Source: Spongospora subterranea f. sp. subterranea
Lineage: Eukaryota; Endomyxa: Phytomyxea; Phytomyxea; Plasmodiophorida
Assembly (NCBI GenBank): GCA_049724395.1
Contig: JAUGWO010000104.1
Coordinates: 1 to 64,000, forward strand
DNA length: 64,000 nucleotides
Direction: 5' to 3'
A model generated the notes under the pieces. That model saw only the letters and a program-made list of their open reading frames with translations. It did no database searches and had not been told where the DNA came from. Position 1 is the stretch's first letter. Every line of letters begins with the position of its first letter. Of this stretch, positions 47,963-59,292 are shown piece after piece. Position numbers and translations under genes: made by a program.

Positions 47963-48982
47963 CTACACTAGAGGCGATAGCTGACAGATCAGACGATGAG
48001 ATCGTAGGCCACCCGCTTGAGTAAAACTCTTGCCGCACATCTCACAGGAATGGGGTTTCCCGCCGGAATGGATCAGCAGGTGGGTCTTGAGGCTGCCGGA
48101 TTGCGAGAACGCCTTGTCGCAGACCTGGCAAACATGTGGTTTACGGCCACTGTGGATCATATGATGCGTTCGCAGGCTATCTTGACGGCCGAACGATTTC
48201 CCACATACGCTGCAGATGTGAGGTTTATCACCGGAATGGGTGATCAGATGCGCTTTCAGGTTTCCGGATTGCGAGAACGCTTTGCCGCACGTGTCGCACG
48301 TATGGGGTTTGTCGCCGGTATGTGTTAGCGCATGGTGCTTGAGGCTATCAGATCGGGCGAACCGTTTGCCACATTCCTCGCATGTATGGGGCTTATCGCC
48401 AGAATGAGTCCGTAAATGGGTTTTGAGATTTCCTGATTGAGCGAATCGATTGCCACACAGTGTGCACATGAACGGTTTCTCGCCTGAATGTGTGAACATG
48501 TGGTTTTTCAGATGACCGGGCCTGGCGAAACACTTTTTGCAAAGACTACAGTAGTAGGGTTTATCTCCAGAATGGGCGAGCATATGGGTCTTGAGGCTGC
48601 CGGATTGGGAAAAACACTTGCCGCACACTTCGCAGGTATGGGGTTTGTCGCCAGAATGGGTTAGCATATGAATCTTGAGATTGCCCGACTGGGCGAACGA
48701 CTTGTCGCATTGGTGGCATGCGAACGGCCTCTCCCCAGAATGAATCAGTTTGTGTGTCTTCAGCCCGGCCGGTCTTGAGAACATTCTACTGCACAGATCG
48801 CAGCCATAGGGTTTATCTTTGGAAGGGCATTTTTGTATTTTATCAGTGTCGATCGGCGGCACCTCAGCGGACATGGCGACTTCGCCACCGCCATCGTTGA
48901 TACTGACGCTGTCGTTTACGTGGATGGCGGAATCAGAAATAATGGAATCGGGAAGTATGGCAAGATCAGGTGGTGCGTCCAT
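47963..48982 (-). CDS. C2H2 zinc-finger protein, ten tandem fingers
   Basis: After a 50-residue acidic lead (MDAPPDLAILPDSIISDSAI...) ten consecutive Kruppel-like fingers fill the protein, first CDLCSRMFSRPAGLKTHKLI and last CEMCGKSFTQAGGLRSHRLI. The linkers are H.GDKPH or GEKP-like. The last finger ends in Cys instead of His, giving CCHC, which still can bind zinc. The DNA-contact positions differ between fingers (for example QSGNLK, RPGHLK, RSDSLK, RQDSLR), so a long defined site is expected. It is intronless in a genome full of introns, so it could have arisen by retrocopying or recent array growth. Role: probable DNA-binding regulator; the target is unknown. Confidence 0.9.
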   Translation of the reverse strand: MDAPPDLAILPDSIISDSAIHVNDSVSINDGGGEVAMSAEVPPIDTDKIQKCPSKDKPYGCDLCSRMFSRPAGLKTHKLIHSGERPFACHQCDKSFAQSGNLKIHMLTHSGDKPHTCEVCGKCFSQSGSLKTHMLAHSGDKPYYCSLCKKCFARPGHLKNHMFTHSGEKPFMCTLCGNRFAQSGNLKTHLRTHSGDKPHTCEECGKRFARSDSLKHHALTHTGDKPHTCDTCGKAFSQSGNLKAHLITHSGDKPHICSVCGKSFGRQDSLRTHHMIHSGRKPHVCQVCDKAFSQSGSLKTHLLIHSGGKPHSCEMCGKSFTQAGGLRSHRLICQLSPLV

Positions 48983-50877
48983 CAACCGTAATGAAGGCCC
49001 CGATCCCGCGCAAGACAGATTCGCAATATCGGGTCAACAGCTGGCGATGATTGCCCTTCGACCGAGATGGTTGAAGTGCCTGTGGGCAAGTTCGGCAGTC
49101 AATTTGCGACCTGATCTGCCAGTTGATCAGCAGCCAGGTGGAAGCAGCACACGAGCACCGAGGGCTGCGCAGTTCTCCGTGGCTGGGGCGCAATAGCCCT
49201 GTCCCTGGCGATAATTGCCGCAGCCGAGTGGGCGAACCCGACTCGTTTTTTCTGGCAAATTCGGCCAAGGTTGTGACGTTTACGTCAGGCCCATCCTGGC
49301 ATAGTAAACACTATGGTGGTTGTGCAACACCTCGGAGACCATACCCATTGCGACTGCATTGGCAAACCAAATACACCTCGATTGGCAAGGTGCTCTTCCA
49401 AAGCCTAGAGTGGGTATCAAAGTTGAACAAACGCAATTTTCAAGAATCGGTGGCTTTGTGAGATCGGGAAAATCGGGGTGGATTTCCGAGATTCTCCGGT
49501 GACGACTGCGTCACCACGGCTGCTGGGAGATGTCGGTACGCGGCGCCGCACACCAGCACCCCAAGGATACTTATCAATGGTTACCTTCCTGGGAGGCAGC
49601 TGACTGCGATCAAATCAAGCCGTCGTGGCGGGACAGAAGCTTTCAAAAACGACTGGGCATGCAGCTCTCGATGGATATATTAACAACTTATGTCGTGATC
49701 CGTCACGTGTCTACAGGGCAGCAAAGCGTCTGTCCCGCCACGACGGCTGTATTGTTCGCAGATTTTTCTTCGATCAAAGCGAAACAGTCACCTTTGTCGA
49801 AATCGGAGGCCGCTCTCCGTCCCGAAAAGTATTTACCGACCATAAACGGGCTGGGCAGAACTTATTTCCAGAGCCTAGTGGTCTGTATCCAGTAACTCAT
49901 CAGGTATCGAGATTCTGCAAACTGCTTTCATTGATTTTCTGGATGTTGCGGTTGTTGGGGTCAATGGCAGAAATTGATGTTGCTTCCGGACGACAGACGT
50001 TAATGTCATCGTTTTGATTGTTGTTTTTTCCACACACGACGGTACTTTGCTTTCAATAAAGTATCGACGTTCGAAAATGTCACTTTCCCTTTGGACCGAC
50101 GAAATACGTCTTTTGAAGGTCTGGGCTTTATTATGCTGTGTATGCTGAATTTTGGCCGGTAGGCGTTTGGTTCTGTCAAAATCCGATTTTCCCGCGCCAC
50201 GAGCCATGAAAATCAAGGCCTGAAAGCGACTTTGAACTCGTTAAAATCATGTTCGTCTGAAAAATTGACGGCCGACCAGATTTTGTACATCATAACTAAC
50301 GTCCCGATTCGTTATTGAGCCTGCCATGGTTGTTTTGCTGCCCGAGTGATATCGTTGTTGCACGGTGAACCACAGCGACGTCCCTGACAACCGTGGCATG
50401 CAATGGGAAACATATCATAGTCTCGTGTGTTTCTCAACTTAATTGTGGGGTTTGCGACGCCCGCCTTCGTCCTTTCGATTTTTTGAGGCTTCGCAAAATG
50501 GAATACGCCACGTGACGCCAGCCTAAAAGTTAGCTGGAGATTTTTTGCCAATTCGACGTCTGATCTCTTTTATGCAAGACGATAACACGGGGCGACCTCC
50601 CGCGGCGTCATGTCTCAGGTTCGCATTTGTACCCTGATTTCAGGGCTCGCTGCGTGTTGGACCACGATGATGACATGCCTTTCGGCATTTTCGTCTGGCA
50701 TTTTGACACTGTTGCTGTTTCATCACCAGCAGAGTGATTCGATTTCGCCAACGACAACAGATCGATAATAAATTTAGTCAAGCAGATCTATTGTCCCGTG
50801 ATTGGACTTCTCATGTTTTCATAGGCAGGTCAGGCATTTGCACTTTACCAGCAACTATCCAGAATTTAAGGAACAGT
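48983..50877. other. 1.9-kb gene-poor stretch with unidentified open frames
   Basis: Several overlapping open frames exist, including + 49530-49895 and 49625-50017, and - 50006-50216 and 50312-50551. The last holds a Cys/His cluster, ACHGCQGRRCGSPCNN. None resembles a known family, and frames change often, as in decayed repeats or an old transposon. No terminal repeat was found. Confidence 0.4.
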
Positions 50878-52944
50878 TTATTGACTAACAAGAGCCGATC
50901 CAGCTTCTTGATTATTGAACTGCGTTGACGAGGACAGAGACACTCCCGCGTTGGCATTGGCTGTCGCTGTTTCCTCACCAGCAGAATAGGTTGACGGCGA
51001 CGGCAGACTTCCCCCATTATCAGTCATTGACACAGGGTGATAAATGGTTGAACCGTCCAATGCAACGGTGTGATTTTGCACTGTGCTAGTTCCAGCTTCG
51101 TATGACGCGGAAGTATCCTTAGAACCTAGTGGAAAGCATAAGCCACCACATACAAAGTAGTTTAGCGAAGTCCAAAATACCATTATTAAGTCCAGCTGCA
51201 TTTTCCTTATCAACAACGAGTGGAAGTATTTGCCTTGAAATTGCTAATTCTACATCGGCTGCCAACCTTTCAGCAACAGCTTTCACATGAACCTGATGCG
51301 ATGCTTCTGACGCTTGCTGGGCAGCAGTAAGCTTTGCTTCTTCTTCAGCTGCCAAAGGAGCAGAATTAGCTTTAGCTTCTACTTCAATTGGCAACCGAGC
51401 AGCATTATTTCTCGCTTCTTCCTCAGCCAACCGTGCAGATTTAGCTTTGACTTCTTCCTCAGCTGCCAACCGAGCAGCAACAGCTTTAGCTTCTTCTTCA
51501 ACCGCCAACCGAGCAGCGTTAGTTCTGGCTTCTTCCTCAGCTGACAACCGAGCAGCACTAGTTTTAGCTTCGTCCTCAGCTGCCAACCGAGCAGAATTAG
51601 CTTTAGCTTCTTCTTCAGCTGCCAACCGAGCAGCGTTAGCTTTAGCTTCTTCCTCAGCTACCAACCGAGCAGAATTAGCTTTAGCTTCTTCCTCAGCTGC
51701 CAACCGAGCAGAATTAGCTTTAGCTTCTTCCTCAGCTGCCAACCGAGCAGCAATTGTTTTGGCTTCTTCCTCAGCTGCCAACCGAGCAGAATTAGCTTTA
51801 GCTTCTTCCTCAGCTGCCAACCGAGCAGCAATTGTTTTGGCTTCTTCCTCAGCTGCCAACCGAGCAGAATTAGCTTTAGCTTCTTCTTCAGCTGCCAACC
51901 GAGCAGCCTTTGTTTTAGCTTCTTCCTCACCTGCCAACCGAGCAGCCATTGTTTTAGCTTCTTCCTCAGCTGCCAAACGAGCAGAATTAGCTTTAGCTTC
52001 TTCCTCAGCTGCCAACCGAGCAGCCACTGTTTTAGCTTCTTCCTCAGCTGCCACCCGAGCAGCACTTGTTTTAGCTTCTTCCTCAGCTGCCAAACGAGCA
52101 GAATTAGCTTTAGCTTCTTCCTCAGCTGCCAACCGAGCAGCCACTGTTTTAGCTTCTTCCTCAGCTGCCACCCGAGCAGCACTTGTTTTAGCTTCTTCCT
52201 CAAAGCTGCCAAACGAGCAGAAGTAGCTTTAGCTTCTTCCTCAGCTGCCAACCGAGCAGCCATTGTTTTAGCTTCTTCCTCAGCTGCCAACCGAGCAGCA
52301 ATGGTTTTAGCTTCTTCCTCAGCTGCCAAACGAGCAGAATTAGCTTTAGCTTCTTCCTCAGCTGCCAAACGAGCAGAAGTAGCTTTAGCTTCTTCCTCAG
52401 CTGCCAAACGAGCAGAAGTAGCTTTAGCTTCTTCCTCAGCTGCCAACCGAGCAGCCACTGTTTTAGCTTCTTCCTCAGCTGCCACCCGAGCAGCACTTGT
52501 TTTAGCTTCTTCCTCAGCTGCCAAACGAGCAGAAGTAGCTTTAGCTTCTTCCTCAGCTGCCAACCGAGCAGCCATTGTTTTAGCTTCTTCCTCAGCTGCC
52601 AACCGAGCAGCAATTGTTTTAGCTTCTTCCTCAGCTGCCAACCGAGCAGCAATTGTTTTAGCTTCTTCCTCAGCTGCCAACCGAGCAGCAATTGTTTTAG
52701 CTTCTTCCTCAGCTGCCAACCGAGCAGCAATTGTTTTAGCTTCTTCCTCAGCTGCCAACCGAACAGAATCAGCTCTAGCCTCATCCTTAGCTGCCAATCG
52801 AGCAGCCTTAGATTCTGCGTCATCCTCTGCTGTCAATCGAGCAGCATCAGCTTGCACAGCATTGGCAGTTGGTTCTTCGAGCGCTAACAGAGCAGCATCC
52901 AATTTCACTTCTTGCACAGCATTGGATCGGATGCCGCTGGCCAT
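50878..52944 (-). CDS. Ala/Glu-rich protein with ~40 copies of a 13-residue repeat
   Basis: From ATG 52944 (MASGIRSNAVQEVKLDAALL) the protein soon enters a tandem array of 13 residues, consensus AARLAAEEEAKTI, encoded by a 39-bp unit repeated about 40 times between roughly 52850 and 51340. This predicts a very long charged alpha-helix (single-helix or coiled-coil rod), TolA-like. The C-terminal part is a Ser/Thr-rich, presumably disordered tail after an intron near 51125-51152 that joins FAKLL to CSKDTSASYEAG. At 52202-52203 two extra A residues on the + strand break the 39-bp rhythm and shift the frame. Read literally, the product changes to an LRKKLKQWLLGWQL frame and ends at 51658. An assembly error or a true mutation are both possible. 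No family is recognised. Confidence 0.7.
51340..52850 (-). repeat. 39-bp coding minisatellite array
   Basis: The unit, seen on the + strand, is AGCTGCCAACCGAGCAGCAA followed by TTGTTTTAGCTTCTTCCTC. Copies differ at a few fixed positions, and some differ in blocks of two or three units, so the array grew by duplicating groups of units as well as single ones. Edge copies (near 51350 and 52800) are more diverged than central ones. All three frames on the - strand and one on the + strand stay open over long distances because the unit is a multiple of 3 and lacks stops. Confidence 0.95.
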
Positions 52945-53117
52945 CGAATCCCCCTCGGCAGCTATCAGAACAAAATTAGAGGCAACAACCTCTTCCAGAC
53001 AATTTTCACGTCATTTTATACCTCTCTTGACATGATGAGTTTCGCCACTGAATTGATTTACTTTCTGCTCCTGATGCATTGCTCATTATTATTAGGGAAT
53101 ATTATGAACAACAAAAA

Positions 53118-55494
53118 TCAGCCTACTAATTCGTCGGTTTCTCTGGATCGTATCAGTAGTTGATTGTTCAACACGGAAATCTGTTTTTCTAGCAAAGCTT
53201 CTTGTTTGCTAGAGTCTTCGGTAACGCGCTGCAATCGAGATTCCCAAACTTTGTTAACCTCGGAAATGTCTGTTGATATACGATTTTTGTCCTCCACAGC
53301 ATCATGCAACTGCATTCGACAGGTCTTGAGATCGTTTTCTGAGTTCTGTCGTATTGTGGTCTCCTATTGATTCTTAAATGTTATACACAAGATTGAGTTA
53401 TTGTATACCACGTACGTTTGTTAATAAAGTGTCTTGAAGTTGAATTTGCTCTTTTAAAGTTGTTACTTCATTTTGAATGACTGCCACATTTTGTAAGGCT
53501 CCGTGTGCTTGTTCTTGCGACGCTTTTAGGTTGGATTCTAAAACCTCCACGTCTGACTGTAGGGAGCTCAATTTTGCCTGTAATGCATCCTGAGCGTCAC
53601 TAAGAATTTGTATCTGCCCTTTCAGTGCCACATTCTCCTGCGCTAAGGCTGTTTTCCCTTCATCGCCCATCTGCGACGAAACTTGCAGCGCTTGCCTCAG
53701 TTCATCAATATCAAGCTGAGCTTTGCTCAAATTCTGTTCTGCTTTTTGCCGATTCCATTCAGTGCAGTCCTGGGATTCCTTTAACTCTTTTTGTGTCTGC
53801 TCCAGTTGCCCTTTGCATTCTTCAAGCTTGATCATTGTCTCTGAATACTCATTGTGTGCCGTGAGCAGCTCCGTTTGCAGGCTTTCTATTCGTGTTTGTA
53901 GTAAATCGCTACTGGCTTGATGCGCTTGTAGCTGCAACTCTGTGCGATAAAGTTTCTCTGCAGTATCTTGATGACTAGCCGATTCTTTTCGTAACGCTTC
54001 GGCAGCTGCTTCCCGGTCTGCTGATGTGGCTCGCAACTGAATAAAAAGTTAAACATGTGACCAAACTTGGCACTGTCGTTCGACTTGTACCTGTTCGGAC
54101 TCAGAATGGTTGTATACAGACAGGGTTGTATTTTGTGTTGTAAGCTGGGCAATGGATTCTGTTAACGCCTTGTTAGCCTTTCGTTCAGATAGTAATTCAG
54201 AGGTAAGTTCTTCCATCTTCTGCTGCTGTTCCTGGGTAAGAGCCTTGATATGACTAATATTGTCCTATGAAATTCAGAGTCAACGAAAAAGAAATGCTTT
54301 TGGAAATTAGATACCTGTTTGGTATCAAGAGATTGCTTGAGTTCAGACACAGCTTTTTCGGTATTTGAATGGTCATTGATTAACTTATCTCGTTCAATAA
54401 CTAGAGCGTCAATTCTGCTCAAGAGGGCTGCTTTTTCACTAGCACCGTCTTCAACGGCAACTGCGAGGGAGACGGTTCGGCGTCGAAGGTCAGATATCGT
54501 ATTTTCTAGACTAACAGATAACCTAAATGCATGGCAAGATAACTGTTGATCGCAGCGAACCTTTTACTTTGCTCAATCAACATTGACCGGTCTTCAAACA
54601 TCTGCGTCTGAATCAAATCCGTTCGCTGTTCGATTCGTTTCTGCATATCTTGCTCAATGACGCGCTCATTGCTGGATATTTTGGAGGCCAGGGCGCGCAA
54701 TCGCCTGGCTTCGGTATAGTATGCCTTGTTCTGGATTCTGAGTTCTCGCACAGCAGTGAACTTGATCGAAGCCGATATCTAATGAAAACAACCTCATTCA
54801 GCGCTGCGAGATCGGTAACCCTGTTACATTGCATGACCACACCGATTCCAGTCGCTTATCCAACGTATTACGTTCCCCTTCCACAGACTGAAGCTTGGCC
54901 TGTAGACCAGTCACTTTACATTTTTCTTGGCGCAGCGATTCCAGAAGTTCGGCGCGGTCGGCGTTGCCCGAGCTGTTGTCAATCGAGGATCGCAGAAGCT
55001 GATCCATTTGCCGAGCTTGCTTTTGTACCTGCATGGCGATATGTTAACAAATGTGACCTGGATGCCGGGTAATTTGGGACCTCTTTTTCTAAACGAAGGT
55101 TTTGCGCCTGCAGTGTGGTTTTCAGTTTCGTTGCTTGAGACAACCTCTTCTTAACTGCGGATAGTTCTTCCTGAAAGGCGGTGATATCGATCGTTGATCC
55201 TCCAGCTATCAAATTGCTCGTCAGGTCTTTGATGCTAGGTTTTTCGCTGATCATGTTTATTTCGTCACCAGCGGTCAGCATCAACTCCACTTTTTGCAAC
55301 AGTTTTCGGCGCGATCTCCTCGCTGCCTTGCTAGGTGGCTGGGCTTTGATAGCTGGAGCTATTGGTGGAGGAAATTCGGTAAGCTTCTCATCCTTCAAGT
55401 ATTGTCGAACGGTATCTGATTCTGAAGTCGGCTCTAATGCATATGCCGACGCAGATGCCCGCTTATTTTTAGGAGACCTTGACGATTTCCTCAT
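53118..55494 (-). CDS. Long coiled-coil protein
   Basis: ATG 55494 gives MRKSSRSPKNKRASASAYAL, a basic N-terminus that may bind DNA or microtubules. A predicted helix then runs to the stop at 53118-53120, cut by four or five short introns (near 55020-55070, 54780, 54540, 54270-54310, 54030-54080 and 53350-53400). Heptad-like segments include QEELSAVKKRLSQATKLKTT, ELLSERKANKALTESIAQLT, ELQLQAHQASSDLLQTRIES and QNEVTTLKEQIQLQDTLLTN. It is a rod-like structural protein of about 650-700 residues, such as a centrosomal, flagellar or Golgi tether. No specific family is recognised. The next gene downstream on the same strand starts 174 bp away and is also helical, so fusion or misannotated separation is possible. 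Confidence 0.65.
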
Positions 55495-56656
55495 TACAAT
55501 ATTGATTGGCGTCGCTTCTTTGAAAGATATAATGACACGCGCAACTGGTCGATATTGTTCGTTCAGAGAAATATCTAAATTTGTCACTCTTCAGTTGGTG
55601 TTCCACGTTGAATGTTGAAACCCGTAGTCGTGCCTATATGCTTTTTTCAAAACCGAGGTCATTCGGAAAGCAGTATGGCTTGATAAATTTGCTCTTCTCT
55701 TTATTCCAGCATTATGAAACAATACCGATGGACTTCAACTGATTGTGATGAGCATAGAATGTGCCACAGGTCTGCATGACGGTAGGGCAACGAAACCAGT
55801 TATACGCAACGTGAAGATAAAGCAATCGTTGATCTGGATGTCACTGGTTCTGGTGAACCTGCTTGTGTGGACTCACTACCGTCTGCAGCTAGAAACCTCT
55901 TGCTAACTATTGTCTTGTTCATAAATAAACAATGTATGATGACAGATCCAGACATTACTAAAATGTATAACACCTACAACACACAATGGTTTCCAGCTAT
56001 AGTTCGGTGGTGAATAAAGCGAGTTACAAAAACAGGTGCTGTATTTGACCTCTCAAAGTAGGTGCTCTTCTCGGGAGGTTGTTCAACATTGTAGAAAAAT
56101 CACCGACTTTGTATAATTAAAACACTTGGAACTTGTCCTCCGGTGTTCGAACTGCTCTGTTCCAGTGCCCTAATTTCGTGCAAAACTCCAAAATAAATGT
56201 CGACATTGCGCGATTTATTCCAGAAACGACCTGATTATTTTCATATTTTTTCGCGATTGCGATAACGTCGCACAAGATTTCTCTGCGTTCTCTACACAGA
56301 TATGAACCGCGATTTGCTCAAGTCACATGTACGATGACCTTGGGGCTTTTGCGTTTGCCATATTTCCGCAAAGTGATATATGCCTGTGATGGCGCAGACG
56401 AAGTCCAACATGACGGTACCACACTCAACATGTCAATGGCTCAGAATAATTCGCTGCCTGTAACGCATCACCGTTTGAATAGTGCGCGCAATATCCGTAG
56501 AGTCATAGGGGGTCGCGACCACTTGGTCTGATCAAGGGACAAAGCGATTCTGTGATTTTCTATGGGATCGCTGTTTGGACGAGATTCTGGCATTGCAGCT
56601 TAGCGTGTTATATCAGCGTCCAAATTCGGCGTCCGGTCCTGACGCTCGACCGTTGC
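55495..56656. other. Divergent gap, coiled-coil gene to TPR gene
   Basis: 1.16 kb with no supported gene. Open frames at + 56334-56531 are short and unsupported. It must hold both promoters. Confidence 0.4.
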
Positions 56657-57648
56657 ATGCACGAAAATCCTGAAATCATGAGAATGGACGGTGAAGGCTG
56701 GCATTCTTTGTTGAACTCCGGAAAACATCATCTTCAAAACGAAGACTTTCTTTCTGCCATTTCGTCCATGACGTCGCTGTTAAATACGGTATCCAATGAA
56801 GCTCATCTGAAGGTATCTAGCTACTTTGACGTTTTTATGTGATGATGGGTTCATCAACTGTTTGTTCGATAGTTTGCAGTAGTAGAAGCATATCTTGGTC
56901 GAGGGATGGCGCTTATTGGACTCCAGGATTACAAAGGGGCGGTTGATGACTTGTCAGTCTGCCTCACATTTGCGATTGGCCCAAATTATGGTAGACGCCC
57001 AGAAATATTTTGGCAAAGGGGCCAGGCGTATGAAGGTCTAGGTAAACGGATCATGTCATAACTTGCCTTAGACCACCCCTGATGTTTTATTATGATGAAG
57101 GTTTACCAACCAGAGCTATCGCTGATTTTACAAATGCCATATCCGAAAATCCAGAGTTTCTTGATGGGTTTTTAACTAGAGGTCGCCTCCTATTCTCCCT
57201 TCGACAATATAATCAAGCAATATCTGATTTTTCCTTCGCTATAAATCTGAATTCAAGGTTCGTTTCGGCCCATTTCCAATCAAATGCCATCTGACATGTG
57301 TTTAGATGCAAAGAAGCTTATTATTACCGCGCCCAGTGTTGGTTGCTTCAAGCCCCTAAACCTTCCAAGTTGAAGTGCAATAATGCAGTTCATGATTGCT
57401 CGTTATCACTTTCACTACATGCTGATGATGCAGCATGCTTGTTAGTCAGGGCTAGAGCATATTCGTATTTAGACGAACATTCGCTTGCGAGAGCGGACTA
57501 CTTAGCTGCAATTTCTATTGACCCATCGTTGGCGAGCCTTGAATTCCCTCGCGAAATAAATCTAGCTAGACCCAAGCGCAAGACCGATATGCCGGTCAAG
57601 CGTCAGGAAAAGAAACTATGTCCTGGTATATCGAGCTTAAAATTGTAA
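56657..57648 (+). CDS. TPR-repeat protein
   Basis: TPR pairs of helices make protein-binding grooves. The gene starts MHENPEIMRMDGEGWHSLLN, then HHLQNEDFLSAISSMTSLLN (first TPR-like pair). After introns near 56811-56872 and 57042-57085 come VVEAYLGRGMALIGLQDYKG, then PTRAIADFTNAISENPEFLD, GFLTRGRLLFSLRQYNQAIS and DFSFAINLN. After a third intron near 57260-57300 follow KEAYYYRAQCWLLQAPK, DDAACLLVRARAYSYLDEHS and ADYLAAISIDPSLA. This makes at least four typical units (A..F..AI...P). The basic tail RPKRKTDMPVKRQEKK may be a nuclear signal. The ~280 residues hold no other domain. The partner is unknown. Confidence 0.75.
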
Positions 57649-59062
57649 ATTGAAATTTATTGTAATATATTTATCCTACCAACGCTTTTGCATTTGATTA
57701 CTGCTAGATGTTCTTACTTGAACGTGGCCCTTCATTCTATGCCATTTTTTTCGTAAATGGGGTGGACGATATTGATCCCTGGTGGCCTGGCCCCAGCGTA
57801 TGCATGAATCTGACACAAAAGACCAACCGCGATCACACAACAAACCGTCCGTTCTGAAAACAGTAGGTTGAAACGACGTTCCCCTGATGGCGATTTACGT
57901 CAAGTTGCAGCCCAACTAGGTATCGGCATCATCAAGTCAATCTTCCAGGGGCAAATGCAGCCACTATGGTGAAGATTGCCCGAATAGTGATCGGTTCACA
58001 TGATCAAATGTTCGCAGACAAATCCTTCGTTTCGAGCCAGAATCGATATAATGACGTTTTGTCCAGATCAGGCGGTTTGCTATAAACAACTGGGATCCCC
58101 CTTGAAAACGTTATTGTTGTTTCTCTTTCCTTGTCGGCAAAAGAGAGGTCGAGCCAATACAGTACATAGTTCTCTGACTATGGTGGCACAATCTAAAAGT
58201 CGAAAATAAACGCACCAGGTTTGGGACATCACGATATTTTCCGAGACATCAAGCGTTTTGAAAATGAGGAACGGGATCTGTGTTGGATTACCGAGATGAT
58301 TTAGAGGCGAGCCCGTTCAGGGTTCAAGCGAAAAACCTGGGAAGTTGCAGTGAACGAAGAATTCAAAGTGTGCTATGAACGCGAGCCCCTCAAAAATCCG
58401 ATCCATTCAGGGGTCCCACAACGTGCTGAGATAGCGAATCTGTTGTTTACAAGTCAGCGAGTTCGGTCGCGAGAGATTGCGTCTGCTTTCGACGCCGTAT
58501 GGGAAGAGTATCTTCACTTAATTAGACATGTCTGATCAGTATCTTGATATAATTGACTCTGTTTCTCTTGGTAGATTCATTCATCGAAATTGAACCATTG
58601 CTGGAAAAGTTGAATGAAGGGACCATTGCTGTGGGACATTCTGCGTGTTCGTCCTCCGATGCGACATTGACACCCGATCGCTTGCGAATTTCAGTGATGA
58701 CGGATCCAGCAGCGACTGTAAAAAGAGCCACACTCAAATCACCAGCACATTTCGCAAGCCCATCCATCCTAAAGTACGGTTAATCGCAACAAGAGAATAC
58801 GCGAAAATGGGATTCCCCCAAACGCCAGGACTCTGGAGGTTTGAACCGTATCCGAGCTCCTTGCCCGCCCTCGTTGCGGATTTTTCATTGATGCGGTTCA
58901 TATATGCCAGAGTCTTGGCGAGTCGGGAATACAGTCCCATTCTCGCGTATTCTCTTGCGTTAAGTTGGGAAAAGATGGGCTGGTTCGAAATGTGGTGGGG
59001 TGATTGACTGATTCGGCCTCTTTCGTCAAGTCGTTTAACCATGTCCTGGTCGAAAAAAAAAT
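57649..59062. other. 1.4-kb stretch without a recognised gene
   Basis: Short open frames on both strands (for example + 58350-58535 and 58553-58783, - 58734-59069) overlap and lack known motifs. The region could hold a decayed repeat. Its last bases include the tRNA terminator. Confidence 0.4.
59053..59061 (-). terminator. Pol III terminator of tRNA-Gly
   Basis: A run of nine T on the transcribed-sense strand begins one base after the tRNA 3' end, as expected for RNA polymerase III. Confidence 0.85.
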
Positions 59063-59133
59063 TCGCCAACCGAGAATCGAACTCGGATCAACTGCTTGGA
59101 AGGCAGCCATTCTAACCATTGAACCATTGGCGA
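59063..59133 (-). tRNA. tRNA-Gly (anticodon UCC)
   Basis: The 71-nt minus-strand sequence folds as a full cloverleaf. The acceptor stem TCGCCAA pairs with TTGGCGA, and the D arm is GTTC...GAAT with AATGGTTA in its loop. The anticodon stem is GCTGC/GCAGT around the loop CTTCCAA, and the T arm is CCGAG-TTCGATT-CTCGG. The anticodon TCC reads GGA. There is no intron, and CCA is not encoded. The internal A and B boxes are present. Confidence 0.95.
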
Positions 59134-59292
59134 ACAACAGATGCTTTAACTAAATAAATTAAATGTGAAGGCGAATAAAGTCAACAGGTATTCCTTGGTG
59201 AAGTGTGAACCGATCCCATTTCCGATTCCACCAGCCTGATTGGGGGCTTAGGTCTGGAAATCTCGGTTTGCCCTTCTGCACAGATATCGGCC

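Noticed and set aside
48017-48328. + strand frame inside the zinc-finger gene
   Set aside because: Antisense of repeated finger codons.
52200-52823. LRKKLKQWLLGWQL-type frame as a separate protein
   Set aside because: It is the array read out of frame; there are no unique flanking domains.
51447-53035. Long + strand Ser/Ala-rich frames over the 39-bp array
   Set aside because: They are antisense shadows of the repeat; the - strand frame continues into non-repetitive coding ends.
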